Shown in pieces: positions 16,167 to 23,361 of a stretch of DNA of 64,000 bases. The notes under the pieces were generated by a model. The model was not told where the DNA came from. It worked only from the letters and a program-made list of their open reading frames with translations, and did not search any database. The position numbers and the translations under genes were made by a program. This DNA is from Amycolatopsis vancoresmycina (GTDB lineage: Bacteria > Actinomycetota > Actinomycetes > Mycobacteriales > Pseudonocardiaceae). Within the stretch, counting starts at the first letter, position 1. The number at the start of each line of letters is the position of its first letter. The DNA lies in contig NZ_JNYY01000031.1 in assembly GCF_000716785.1 (NCBI RefSeq), forward strand, positions 12,797 through 76,796. The letters are read 5' to 3'.

Positions 16167-16991
16167 TCACTCGCCGACCGCGCGCCGGTACGGGCCGGTC
16201 CCGGGCTCGTCGAGCTCCTCGAACGCCGGGTCCTCGTCGTCCAGGTCGACGACGACCGCGCTGCGGCGGACGCGGGATGTCGGGGACGGCCGGCGCTCGA
16301 CCACCTCGCGGCGGACCGGCTCGACGACGTCGACCTCGTCCTCCGGCGCGTGGTCCTCCTCCGCCACCGCGGGTGCGGGCGTGGACGAGCGCCGAGGCGC
16401 GCGGGTGCTGTTGAAGCGGGCGAGGCGGCGCTGCCGGATCTCCTCCTCGATGCGCACCTGGCGGCGCAGGTACACGAGGTAGCCGACGAGGACGACGTCG
16501 ACCACGCCGTGGCCCCACCAGGCCAGCGGGATGGCGAAACCGGCGACGAGACCGGTGGCGACCGCGATCACCAGCAGGATGACCACGATGCGCTGCCGGA
16601 AGCCGTACTTCGCGCGGGCCGCGATCTCGGCGGCTTCCGGGTCGAAGCCGCCCCGGCCGGGCCGGTAGCCGGGCCGGTCGCGCTCGGCTCGTGTGCCGCG
16701 CTTCGGCTGCGGGAGCGGATCCGGGTCGGGTTCCGGCTCGTCGTGGTCGTCGTCGAGTTCGAGCTCGGCCTCCAGCTCGGCCAGGTCGTCCTCGACCGAA
16801 GGCCGGGACTTCCCGAGGTCGTCGGACATGGCGAATTCCTCCCGGTCCTCGTTGCGTCCACTGCGCACGACCCTGGCCGCGAGCGCCGAGTCGGCCGTCC
16901 TCGCGACCTGCTGCCGCCGTCGCGCGACCATGGGCACGAGTACGACGAGCCATGCCGCGGCGAGCGCGACGATGATCACGGAGCTGGGCAT
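16167..16991 (-). CDS. SepX/GlpR-like membrane protein, cell-division partner of Glp
   Basis: The protein has 274 residues. A first membrane helix is at about residues 3-22 (SVIIVALAAAWLVVLVPMVARRR). An acidic Asp/Glu/Pro-rich linker (60-120) and one or two further helices (134-175, VILLVIAVATGLVAGFAIPL) follow, then a long Arg/Glu-rich cytoplasmic tail. This layout and its position beside rimJ and a MoeA-like glp gene match Corynebacterium GlpR, Streptomyces SepX and mycobacterial Rv0996, which link a gephyrin-like protein to FtsZ and polar growth. The ATG 16991 has a GGGAG site. Function is by family and synteny; the sequence itself shows only the topology. Confidence 0.8.
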   Translation of the reverse strand: MPSSVIIVALAAAWLVVLVPMVARRRQQVARTADSALAARVVRSGRNEDREEFAMSDDLGKSRPSVEDDLAELEAELELDDDHDEPEPDPDPLPQPKRGTRAERDRPGYRPGRGGFDPEAAEIAARAKYGFRQRIVVILLVIAVATGLVAGFAIPLAWWGHGVVDVVLVGYLVYLRRQVRIEEEIRQRRLARFNSTRAPRRSSTPAPAVAEEDHAPEDEVDVVEPVRREVVERRPSPTSRVRRSAVVVDLDDEDPAFEELDEPGTGPYRRAVGE

Positions 16992-17154
16992 CTCCCGTCA
17001 CCTCCCCCGATCCTTCCACCAGAAATCACGTTAGTCACAGGAGTAACAGATCGGGCGCAGACTCGCCGGGTTCGATCACGGAAAAGCCTCACCGGATTAG
17101 GTGAAACTCACTGCATGTGGTAACGCAGCTACTGACCCGGGTGGGTAATCACGG

Positions 17155-17823
17155 TCAGGCGTAGTCGGCGCGGCCCGCGGCCACCAGCCGCGACACCAGC
17201 CCGGCCCCGGTCTCCTCGCGCGTGACGGCGAAGCAGTAGTGGTCCCGCCACCCGCCCGCGACGTCGAGGTAGCGCTCGAACAGGCCCTCCTGCCGGTAGC
17301 CCGCTTTGGTGAGAACCCGCAGGCTGGCGGCGTTTTCCGGGCGCACGGTGGCCTCCAGCCGGTGCAGCCCGCCCGCGCCGAAGGCGTGGTCGGTGACGAG
17401 CGCGACGGCGGCCGTCGCCACCCCGCCGCGGACCACCTCGGACGACACCCAGTAGCCGATCCAGGCCGAGCGCAGCGACGCCCGGATGACATTACCCACA
17501 GTGATCTGCCCCGCGAGACGACCGTCCAGGGTGATCGTGAACGGGAGGCACTGACCACGCCGAGCGAGCGAACGCAGCGCCGCCCACTGCGACGGCCACG
17601 ACCAGAAGGCGTTGCGTTCGGGCCACGGCCCGACGCCGGTGGGCTCCCACATTTCGAGGTGCGCGCGGTCCCGGAGCCGGATCCGGCTCCACTCGCCGGC
17701 GTCGCGCAGCCGGACCGGCCGGACCGCGACCTCGCCCGCGGGCACCCGCAGCGGGCCGAGCCGAGCCGGCCAGCCCGGGTGCCGGCTCTCGACCGGGTAG
17801 GACACGCCCGACACGGAGGTCAT
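17155..17823 (-). CDS. RimJ/RimL-type GNAT acetyltransferase
   Basis: The protein has 222 residues. The GNAT core spans about 30-200, with the acetyl-CoA loop at VVRGGVATAAVALVTDHAF and the RimJ hallmark RLEATVRPENAASLRVLTKAG. The family acetylates N-terminal residues of ribosomal or other proteins. The TGATG overlap with glp couples the two genes. The same galU-moeA-rimJ-membrane protein order occurs in mycobacteria, where the gene is called rimJ, so its conserved partners are Glp and GlpR; no role in division is established. Confidence 0.85.
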   Translation of the reverse strand: MTSVSGVSYPVESRHPGWPARLGPLRVPAGEVAVRPVRLRDAGEWSRIRLRDRAHLEMWEPTGVGPWPERNAFWSWPSQWAALRSLARRGQCLPFTITLDGRLAGQITVGNVIRASLRSAWIGYWVSSEVVRGGVATAAVALVTDHAFGAGGLHRLEATVRPENAASLRVLTKAGYRQEGLFERYLDVAGGWRDHYCFAVTREETGAGLVSRLVAAGRADYA

Positions 17824-19100
17824 CAGGCCCGTTGGGCCAGGAAGGTGACCTGGACCTGGTCGCCCGCGGCCACCTCGGTCAGTTCTTCCGGCACGTTGAT
17901 CAGGCAGTTCGCCTCGGCCAGCGACGCGAGCAGGTGCGCCCCGGACTGGCCGAGGGGCTGGACCAGGTACTCGCCGTTGGCCTCGTCGCGCAGCAGCTGG
18001 CCGCGCAGGAACCCGCGCCGGCCCTCGGTCGAGGTGATCGGCGACAGCAGCCGCGCGCCGACGATCCGCCGGTGCGGGTTGCGGGTGCCACGCGCCGCCC
18101 GGATCAGCGGCCGCACCAGCACCTCGAACACCACCAGCGCGCTCATCGGGTTGCCCGGGATGAGGAACGTCGGCACCGAGTCGGGGCCCAGCCTGCCGAA
18201 CCCCTGCACCGAGCCGGGGTGCATCGCCACCCGCGTCATGTCGATCCGGCCGAGGTCGGACAGCGCGGCGTGCACCTCGTCGCCGGTGGCGCCCCCGGCG
18301 CCGCCCGCGACCACGACGATCTCCGACATCAGCAGCCGGCCCTCGACGACCTCGCGCAGCCGCTTCGGCTCGCTCGCCACGATGCCGACCCGGCTGACCT
18401 CGGCGCCCGCGTCCCGGGCGGCCGCGGCCAGCGCGTAGGAGTTGACGTCGTAGACCTGCCCGACCGACGGCGTCCGGTCGATGTCGACCAGCTCGTCGCC
18501 GACCGACACGATCGACACCCGCGGCCGCGGGTAGACGAGGACCTTCGCCCGGCCGACCGCGGCCAGCAGGCCGACCTGGGCCGAACCGATCGTGTCGCCG
18601 CGGCGCACCGCGACGTCGCCGATCTGGACGTCCTCACCCGCCCGCCGCACGTACCCGGCCGACGGCACCGAGCGGTGCACGGTGACCTTGGCCTGGTGCC
18701 CGTCGGTGTAGGCAAGCGGGACGACGGCGTCGGCGAGCGTCGGCAACGGCGCGCCGGTGTCGACGCGCACGGCCTGGCCGGGCTGGAGCCGCCGCGGCTG
18801 GCGCGAGCCCGCCGCGATCTCCCCGACGACCGGCAGCTGCACCGGCTCCTGCCCGGCGTTGCGGACGTCGACGCTGCGGACGGCGTACCCGTCGATCGCG
18901 GCCTGGTCGAACCCGGGCAGCGCGTGCTCGGCGACCACCTCCTCGGCGCAGAGCAGGCCCTGGGCCTCGGAGATCGCCACCCGCACCGGCTGCGGCCGGA
19001 CGGCCGCGTCCAGTGTCATCGCGATCTGCGCGTCGACCGAGCGGAACTCGGCCTCCTCCTCGGCCACCTCGGGCCGCGCCGCGTCGAGGGATTCCGTCAT
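17823..19100 (-). CDS. glp: Glp, gephyrin-like MoeA-family protein
   Basis: The protein has 425 residues. It has the MoeA/gephyrin E-domain order: an N-terminal helical arm, a 'PGFDQAAIDGYAVR' segment, TGAPLPTLADAVVP, GDELVDID and VVVAGGAGGATGDEVH, and FLIPGNPMSALVVFE near the C-terminus. In true MoeA several of these read GxD-S-AMDGYA and GTGxSxGxxD; here FDQAAIDGY and GGAGGATGDE differ, as in the corynebacterial Glp that acts in cell division with GlpR rather than in molybdenum insertion. It overlaps galU by 4 bp and rimJ by 1 bp. A residual molybdopterin role cannot be excluded, since a mogA-like gene is 4 kb away. Confidence 0.85.
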   Translation of the reverse strand: MTESLDAARPEVAEEEAEFRSVDAQIAMTLDAAVRPQPVRVAISEAQGLLCAEEVVAEHALPGFDQAAIDGYAVRSVDVRNAGQEPVQLPVVGEIAAGSRQPRRLQPGQAVRVDTGAPLPTLADAVVPLAYTDGHQAKVTVHRSVPSAGYVRRAGEDVQIGDVAVRRGDTIGSAQVGLLAAVGRAKVLVYPRPRVSIVSVGDELVDIDRTPSVGQVYDVNSYALAAAARDAGAEVSRVGIVASEPKRLREVVEGRLLMSEIVVVAGGAGGATGDEVHAALSDLGRIDMTRVAMHPGSVQGFGRLGPDSVPTFLIPGNPMSALVVFEVLVRPLIRAARGTRNPHRRIVGARLLSPITSTEGRRGFLRGQLLRDEANGEYLVQPLGQSGAHLLASLAEANCLINVPEELTEVAAGDQVQVTFLAQRA

Positions 19101-20002
19101 GGGCGCTCTGTCCCGATCCGTTCCGTCAGCCACGCCCGTAAAGATGGACCGTACTGGGGCGTTTCAAGCGCGAAATCGACCGCGGCGCGCAGGAAACCAC
19201 CCGGATTCCCCAGGTCGTGGCGGCCACCGCGGTGGACGACGACGTGCACCGGGTGCCCTTCGGAGATCAGCAGCGCGACCGCGTCGGTCAGCTGCAGCTC
19301 GCCGCCGCTGCCCGGGGTGATCCGCTTGAGCGCGTCGAAGATCGCCCGGTCGAGCAGGTACCGGCCGGCCGCGGCGTAGGTCGACGGCGCGTCCTCCGGC
19401 TTCGGCTTCTCGACCATGCCGTGCACGCGCTTGACGTCGTCGTCGTCGGTGTCGCTGACGTCGAAGACGCCGTACGGCGAGATCTCCGCCTTCGGGATGT
19501 CGAACGCGCAGAGCACGCTGCCGCCGAACTCGGCGCGGACCGCGCTCATCTTCTCGAGCACGCCGGTGGGGAGCACGAGGTCGTCCGGGAGCAGCACGGC
19601 GACGGCCTCGTCGTCCGGCCGCAGGTTCGGTTCGGCCTGCGCGACGGCGTGGCCGAGGCCGAGCGCCTGCTCCTGGATCGCGGTTTCGACGGCGAGGAGA
19701 CCGGAGCCACGGCGGACCTTTTCGAGCAGTTCGGTCTTGCCCTTGGCCTCGAGGTTCTGCTCCAGCTCGGGCTGCTTTTCGAAGTACCGGACGACGGCGT
19801 CCTTGCCCGGCGAGGTCACGATGACCAGGCGTTCCGCGCCCGCGGCGGCGGCCTCGGCGGCGACCAGCTCGATGCCCGGGGTGTCCACCACCGGCAGGAG
19901 CTCCTTGGGCACTGCCTTCGTCGCCGGGAGGAACCGTGTCCCGAGGCCGGCGGCAGGCACGATGGCGGTTCTGAACGTCTGGGAGGTTGCGGCGCCCGTC
20001 AT
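19097..20002 (-). CDS. galU: UTP-glucose-1-phosphate uridylyltransferase
   Basis: The protein has 301 residues. The nucleotidyltransferase signature AAGLGTRFLPATKAVPKELLPV is at about residues 17-38 (quoted in part as GLGTRFLPATKAVPKELLP), with VVDTPGIE, LGLGHAVAQAEP, VLLPDDLVL and VEKPKPEDAP following. It makes UDP-glucose for envelope polysaccharides, glycolipids and trehalose. It begins the galU-glp-rimJ operon with a 4-bp overlap to glp and diverges from the cyclo-ligase gene with only 24 bp between starts. Upstream in-frame starts to 20050 would overlap that divergent gene and were rejected. Confidence 0.95.
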   Translation of the reverse strand: MTGAATSQTFRTAIVPAAGLGTRFLPATKAVPKELLPVVDTPGIELVAAEAAAAGAERLVIVTSPGKDAVVRYFEKQPELEQNLEAKGKTELLEKVRRGSGLLAVETAIQEQALGLGHAVAQAEPNLRPDDEAVAVLLPDDLVLPTGVLEKMSAVRAEFGGSVLCAFDIPKAEISPYGVFDVSDTDDDDVKRVHGMVEKPKPEDAPSTYAAAGRYLLDRAIFDALKRITPGSGGELQLTDAVALLISEGHPVHVVVHRGGRHDLGNPGGFLRAAVDFALETPQYGPSLRAWLTERIGTERP

Positions 20003-20026
20003 GGGCGCAAAGCCTAACGTGAGGTC

Positions 20027-20617
20027 ATGCACGCGCTGGGCAATGAGCACCTGAGCAAGGCGGAGTGGCGTGACCGGCTACTGCGCGCGCGGACGGACCA
20101 GGCAGCCGAATCCCACGCCCGGGAGGCGTCGGCACTGGTCGAAGCGGTGTCGAAGGTCACAGCGAAGACCGTGTGCGCCTACCTCCCGTTCGGCACGGAA
20201 CCGGGCACGACGGCGTTCGTGGACGCGCTCGCGGCCGGCGGCGCGCGCGTGCTGCTGCCCGTCATCCTGTCGCGGACGGATCCGCTTGAATGGGCCGAGT
20301 ACACGGGCGAGGCCGACCTGGTGCCCAGCCGGTTCCGCGGCATCCGGGAGCCGGGCGGGAAACGCCTGGGTAGGGACGCCGTTGGCGCGGCGGAGCTGGT
20401 GCTGGTGCCCGCACTGGCCGTGGACCACCGCGGCGTCCGGCTCGGGCGCGGCGCCGGTCATTACGACCGCTCGCTGGTGTTCGCCGCGGCCGGCGCCGCG
20501 CTGGTGGCGGTCGTCCGGGACGCCGAGCTGGTCGACCGGCTGCCCGGGGAGGCCCACGACGTGCGCATGACCGGGGCCTTGACGCCCGGTCGAGGCCTGG
20601 TCGAGCTGCCGGTGTGA
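20027..20617 (+). CDS. 5-formyltetrahydrofolate cyclo-ligase
   Basis: The protein has 196 residues. The C-terminal ATP/folate motif GVRLGRGAGHYDRSL (about 147-161) and VPALAVDHRG before it are diagnostic; the N-terminal KAEWRDRLLRAR is the usual Lys/Arg-rich opening. It converts 5-formyl-THF to 5,10-methenyl-THF with ATP hydrolysis, recycling an inhibitory folate. The start may be ATG 20027 or ATG 20042, with almost no leader after the divergent galU gene. Its place beside galU is conserved in mycobacteria (Rv0992c position). Confidence 0.92.
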   Translation: MHALGNEHLSKAEWRDRLLRARTDQAAESHAREASALVEAVSKVTAKTVCAYLPFGTEPGTTAFVDALAAGGARVLLPVILSRTDPLEWAEYTGEADLVPSRFRGIREPGGKRLGRDAVGAAELVLVPALAVDHRGVRLGRGAGHYDRSLVFAAAGAALVAVVRDAELVDRLPGEAHDVRMTGALTPGRGLVELPV

Positions 20618-20628
20618 GCAACCAGGAA

Positions 20629-20689
20629 TTGCTTTCGGGGAAGGTTTTCCCGCACAATCGTGTTGGCACTCAGGTCGGATGAGTGCCAG
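20629..20689 (+). promoter_or_regulatory. promoter with CIRCE (HrcA) operator upstream of the FmdB/Ruc-like gene
   Basis: TTGGCACTC (20663-20671), a 9-bp spacer, and GAGTGCCAG (20681-20689) match CIRCE (TTAGCACTC-N9-GAGTGCTAA) with only two outer changes that keep the symmetry. A plausible promoter, TTGCTT (20629-20634) and CACAAT (20653-20658) 18 bp apart, lies just upstream, so HrcA bound here would block initiation. AAAGGAG follows before the GTG. This places the next gene in the heat-shock regulon. Confidence 0.85.
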
Positions 20690-20703
20690 CAAAGGAGCCG
20701 TCA

Positions 20704-21003
20704 GTGCCTACGTACCAGTACGCCTGCAAAGAATGCGACCACCGGTTCGAAGCCGTGCAGTCGTTCTCGGACCCCAGCCTGACCGTGTGCCCGCAGTGCT
20801 CCGGAGCGCTGCGCAAGGTCTTCAGCTCGGTCGGCGTCGTCTTCAAGGGGAGCGGGTTCTACCGCACCGACTCGCGCGACTCGAGCAAGTCGAGCACCGC
20901 CGCGGCCCCGGCGAAGACCGAGACCAAGACGGAGTCGAAGCCGGACACGAGCTCGGCATCCTCCTCTTCGGGTACGACGAAGACGGCCGCTGCCGCGTCC
21001 TGA
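20704..21003 (+). CDS. FmdB-family zinc-ribbon protein, Ruc-like heat-shock chaperone
   Basis: The protein has 99 residues. The N-terminal zinc ribbon has two CxxC knuckles (CKEC at about 9-12 and CPQC near 31-34), followed by a low-complexity tail rich in Ser, Thr, Lys and Ala from about residue 58. This is the build of mycobacterial Rv0991c (Ruc), a redox-regulated chaperone whose disordered part and cysteines act together, and the gene occupies the same place next to the cyclo-ligase gene. The CIRCE operator just upstream supports heat-shock control. GTG 20704 has an AAAGGAG site. The chaperone role is inferred from family and regulation. Confidence 0.85.
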   Translation: MPTYQYACKECDHRFEAVQSFSDPSLTVCPQCSGALRKVFSSVGVVFKGSGFYRTDSRDSSKSSTAAAPAKTETKTESKPDTSSASSSSGTTKTAAAAS

Positions 21004-21012
21004 GTCCCCGAG

Positions 21013-21039
21013 TTATCCACAACACCCCGGTTATCCACA
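21013..21039. promoter_or_regulatory. two perfect DnaA boxes in direct orientation
   Basis: TTATCCACA occurs at 21013-21021 and again at 21031-21039, 18 bp apart start to start, in the 131-bp gap before the SAF-domain gene. Both match the strict DnaA box. A chromosomal origin is not suggested, as no dnaA/dnaN or AT-rich cluster is present. They could titrate DnaA or tie expression of the neighbouring genes to the replication state. Confidence 0.6.
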
Positions 21040-21134
21040 GATGCCGGACGAGGCCCTTCCGGCGGCCCGTCCGGCTTCCCTAACGTCGATCTTGTGCGGC
21101 AGAGCGCCGCACCCGATCCGACCGAGGGGGCACC

Positions 21135-21758
21135 GTGGACGTCCTGGCGAAGTTCCGCATACCCGATCTGACCCGGCTGCACGGCAGGCGGACGCGGCTG
21201 ATCCGCCGCTGGCTCGCCGCCTGCCTGCTGCTGACCGGTGCGCTACTGGTCGTCCACCCCGACACCGGCTCCGCCCGAGGCGCCCCGACCGTCCTCGCGG
21301 CCCACGACCTCCCTTCCGGCGCGACGCTGCGCGCTGCCGACGTCCGGCTGGCCGACCTTCCCGATCAAGCACGTCCAGTGGGCGTTCTGAGCTCCCTCGA
21401 CGCGGTCGACGGGCGCCTGCTGGCGGGCGCCGTCCGGGCCGGCGAACCCCTGACCGACGTCCGGCTGGCGGCCGCCCCCACCTTGGGTGACCCCGGAACG
21501 GCCACTGTGCCGGTCCGGCTGGCCGACGCGGCCGTCGCCGAGTTGCTGGGTCCCGGCCGGCGCGTCGACGTCGTGGCCGCACCGGAACCGGGAGCGCCGC
21601 CGTCCGTGCTGGCCGGCGGGGCGACGGTGGTGACGGTCGGGCACCAGGAGCAATCCACCGCAAAGGGGGCGCTGGTGCTGCTCCGGCTGCCGGAGGCGAT
21701 CGCGACGAGGGTGGCGGCGATTTCACTGGAGCGACCGGTAACGGTTACTCTCCGCTAG
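21135..21758 (+). CDS. SAF-domain protein (CpaB/RcpC-like), membrane-anchored
   Basis: The protein has 207 residues. A basic N-terminus (RLHGRRTRLIRRW) precedes a single membrane helix (LAACLLLTGALLVV, about 27-41), then a SAF domain (about 50-110, VLAAHDLPSGATLRAADVRLADL) and a small beta domain with VPVRLADAAVAELLGPGRRV. CpaB/RcpC proteins help assemble Flp pili, but no secretin, ATPase or pilin gene is nearby. It is therefore an isolated SAF protein, a form common in Pseudonocardiaceae beside mscL. Function unknown. The GTG 21135 follows GAGGGGGC. Confidence 0.8.
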   Translation: MDVLAKFRIPDLTRLHGRRTRLIRRWLAACLLLTGALLVVHPDTGSARGAPTVLAAHDLPSGATLRAADVRLADLPDQARPVGVLSSLDAVDGRLLAGAVRAGEPLTDVRLAAAPTLGDPGTATVPVRLADAAVAELLGPGRRVDVVAAPEPGAPPSVLAGGATVVTVGHQEQSTAKGALVLLRLPEAIATRVAAISLERPVTVTLR

Positions 21759-21815
21759 CCCGCGCCCGCCGAGACGGGCAGCGGCGTCCCCTTCCCGGTT
21801 CGTGAGGAGAGCAAG

Positions 21816-22229
21816 GTGCTCAAAGGTTTCAAGGACTTCCTGATGCGCGGCAACGTCGTCGACCTCGCCGTGGCGGTGGTCATCGGCTCGGCGTTCACGG
21901 CGATCGTCACGGCGTTCACCAACGGCCTGATCAAGCCGCTGATCAGCACGATCGGCGGCACGGACGCCGCGAAGGGCCTCGGCTACCAGATCTTCGACAA
22001 CAACCAGGCGACGTTCCTGGACTTCGGCGGCGTGATCAACGCGGCGATCAACTTCGTGCTGGTCGCGGCGGTGGTCTACTTCGTGATCGTGCTGCCGGTG
22101 AAGAAGGTCCAGGAGCGCCGCAAGCGCGGCCAGGAGCCGGGCCCGTCGGAGCCGACGGACGTGGAGCTGCTGATCGAGATCCGCGACCTGCTGCGCGCCC
22201 AGAACCAGCGCGACAACGGCCGCGACTGA
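21816..22229 (+). CDS. mscL: large-conductance mechanosensitive channel MscL
   Basis: The protein has 137 residues. The family N-terminus FKDFLMRGNVVDLAVAVVIG is visible at residues 4-23, with two membrane helices (about 14-45 and 72-100) and the cytoplasmic helix VKKVQERRKRGQEPG. It releases solutes on hypo-osmotic shock as a homopentamer. GTG 21816 is preceded by GAGAGCAAG-type purines. It sits 57 bp after the SAF gene on the same strand. Mycobacteria keep mscL in the same neighbourhood. Confidence 0.95.
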   Translation: MLKGFKDFLMRGNVVDLAVAVVIGSAFTAIVTAFTNGLIKPLISTIGGTDAAKGLGYQIFDNNQATFLDFGGVINAAINFVLVAAVVYFVIVLPVKKVQERRKRGQEPGPSEPTDVELLIEIRDLLRAQNQRDNGRD

Positions 22230-22235
22230 AGCCGG

Positions 22236-22409
22236 TCAGCGGTCGTGGTGCGGTGGCCGGTTCTCCCGGTACCAGTCATCCGGGAGACCGGTGCGCCGCT
22301 CGGGATCGCGTTCATCGGAGGTCGTCTCGGGCAGGACGTCCCCGAAGATCTCATCCACCCGGCGGCGCCGTTGTTCGCGGGTCTGGGGTTCGCGCTGTTC
22401 GCCGGACAT
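22236..22409 (-). CDS. small conserved hypothetical protein (57 aa)
   Basis: The predicted protein has 57 residues, is hydrophilic and strongly charged (TREQRRRRVDEIFGDVLPET), and ends DWYRENRPPHHDR. I chose ATG 22409, preceded by GGGGG; the frame continues upstream but with non-biological composition. It converges on mscL with 6 bp between stops. I recognise no family; similar short basic proteins occur next to mscL in related genomes. Confidence 0.5.
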   Translation of the reverse strand: MSGEQREPQTREQRRRRVDEIFGDVLPETTSDERDPERRTGLPDDWYRENRPPHHDR

Positions 22410-22468
22410 ACCCCCAGTGTCCCACGACGTGGTGTTTGACAACTCCAGAGTGAACTCCGGCCGTCCGC

Positions 22469-22741
22469 TCACCCCGCACCCAGGCGGCGGGCTCGCACCT
22501 CGTCCCGCCACCCGCGGATCTGGTCCTCGTCGTGCAGGAACTCCCCGCCCGGCCAGTCCGGTAAGTCGATGCCGGCGAGCAGTCCGAGGGCCCACAGCTG
22601 GTCGGCGTCGAGTTCGACCACACCCGCGAAGTCATCCCTGAGCCACCGCATAGCCCAGCGATCAGCGTCGTCGCGCGTGGTCCGCCCGGAAAGCACGTCG
22701 TCGAACCAAGCCTCGATCTCGCCGAGGCCGGGCCCTCTCAC
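22469..22741 (-). CDS. hypothetical protein, 90 aa
   Basis: The protein has 90 residues, is acidic and Trp-rich (IEAWFDDVLSGRTTRDDADR, then WAMRWLRDDF, GIDLPDWPGGEFLHDEDQ), and looks cytoplasmic. Its GTG start at 22741 overlaps the stop of the mogA-like gene by 4 bp (GTGA), so it is translated with it. The compact shape with repeated Trp and Asp resembles small immunity-like proteins, but no partner is present. No function can be given. Confidence 0.6.
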   Translation of the reverse strand: MRGPGLGEIEAWFDDVLSGRTTRDDADRWAMRWLRDDFAGVVELDADQLWALGLLAGIDLPDWPGGEFLHDEDQIRGWRDEVRARRLGAG

Positions 22742-23238
22742 ACCTCTTCGAGACCCGAAAGCTCGTCGATCACGTGCGGCACGAGCGAGGTCAGCGTGGC
22801 CATCCCGTCGCGCACCGCGGAGCGCGAACCGGCGAGGTTGACCACGAGCGTGCTGCCGGACACCCCGGCCAGCCCGCGGGAGATCCCAGCGTCCACGGCC
22901 CCGGCCGCCAGCCCGGAGGCGCGGATGGCCTCGCTGATGCCCGGAATGGGGCGGTCGAGCACGCCGGCGGTGGCGTCGGGCGTGCGGTCACGCGGCAGCA
23001 CGCCGGTGCCGCCGACGGTGATCACCAGGTCGGCGCCGCCGATCACGGCGGTGTTGAGCGCGTTGCGGATACCCGCGGTCTCGGCCTCGACGACCACGAC
23101 ACCGTCGACGATGAAGCCCGCTTCTTCGAGCAGCTCCGTGACCAGCGGGCCAGTGGTGTCCTCGTGCTCGCCGTGCGCCACGCGATCGTCCACGATGACC
23201 ACGAGGGCCCGGCCCAGCCGTTGTGCACTCCGTTCCAT
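22738..23238 (-). CDS. MogA/MoaB-type molybdopterin-binding protein
   Basis: The protein has 166 residues. It shows the MoCF-biosynthesis fold: VVIVDDRVAHGEHEDTTGPL, an alternating beta-alpha core, VITVGGTGVLPRDRTPDAT (quoted in part) and PGISEAIRASGL. The GGTG and the PxD-T motif are conserved, so molybdopterin binding or adenylylation is plausible. It corresponds in position to mycobacterial moaB2, adjacent to pepD and mscL. Start is ATG 23238 or the in-frame GTG 23247. It is the upstream partner of the 90-residue gene. Confidence 0.8.
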   Translation of the reverse strand: MERSAQRLGRALVVIVDDRVAHGEHEDTTGPLVTELLEEAGFIVDGVVVVEAETAGIRNALNTAVIGGADLVITVGGTGVLPRDRTPDATAGVLDRPIPGISEAIRASGLAAGAVDAGISRGLAGVSGSTLVVNLAGSRSAVRDGMATLTSLVPHVIDELSGLEEV

Positions 23239-23361
23239 GGCGCCCACCGTAGCCGGTTTCGGCGACCGGGCGCCGGGAGGTGCCGGGTGAGTTCTGACGA
23301 TTCCGTGACGTGCCGCGCCGGCCGTGAGCGGAGCCGGGCGAGCGCCCCTAGCGTGGCCGGT

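Noticed and set aside
21013..21039. A replication origin at the two DnaA boxes
   Set aside because: No dnaA, dnaN or gyrase genes, no AT-rich stretch and only two boxes.
17823..23238. glp and the mogA-like gene as a molybdenum-cofactor operon for the oxidoreductase at 30.5 kb
   Set aside because: glp has altered motifs and the Glp/GlpR context; the genes are in separate operons and no moaA-E genes are near.
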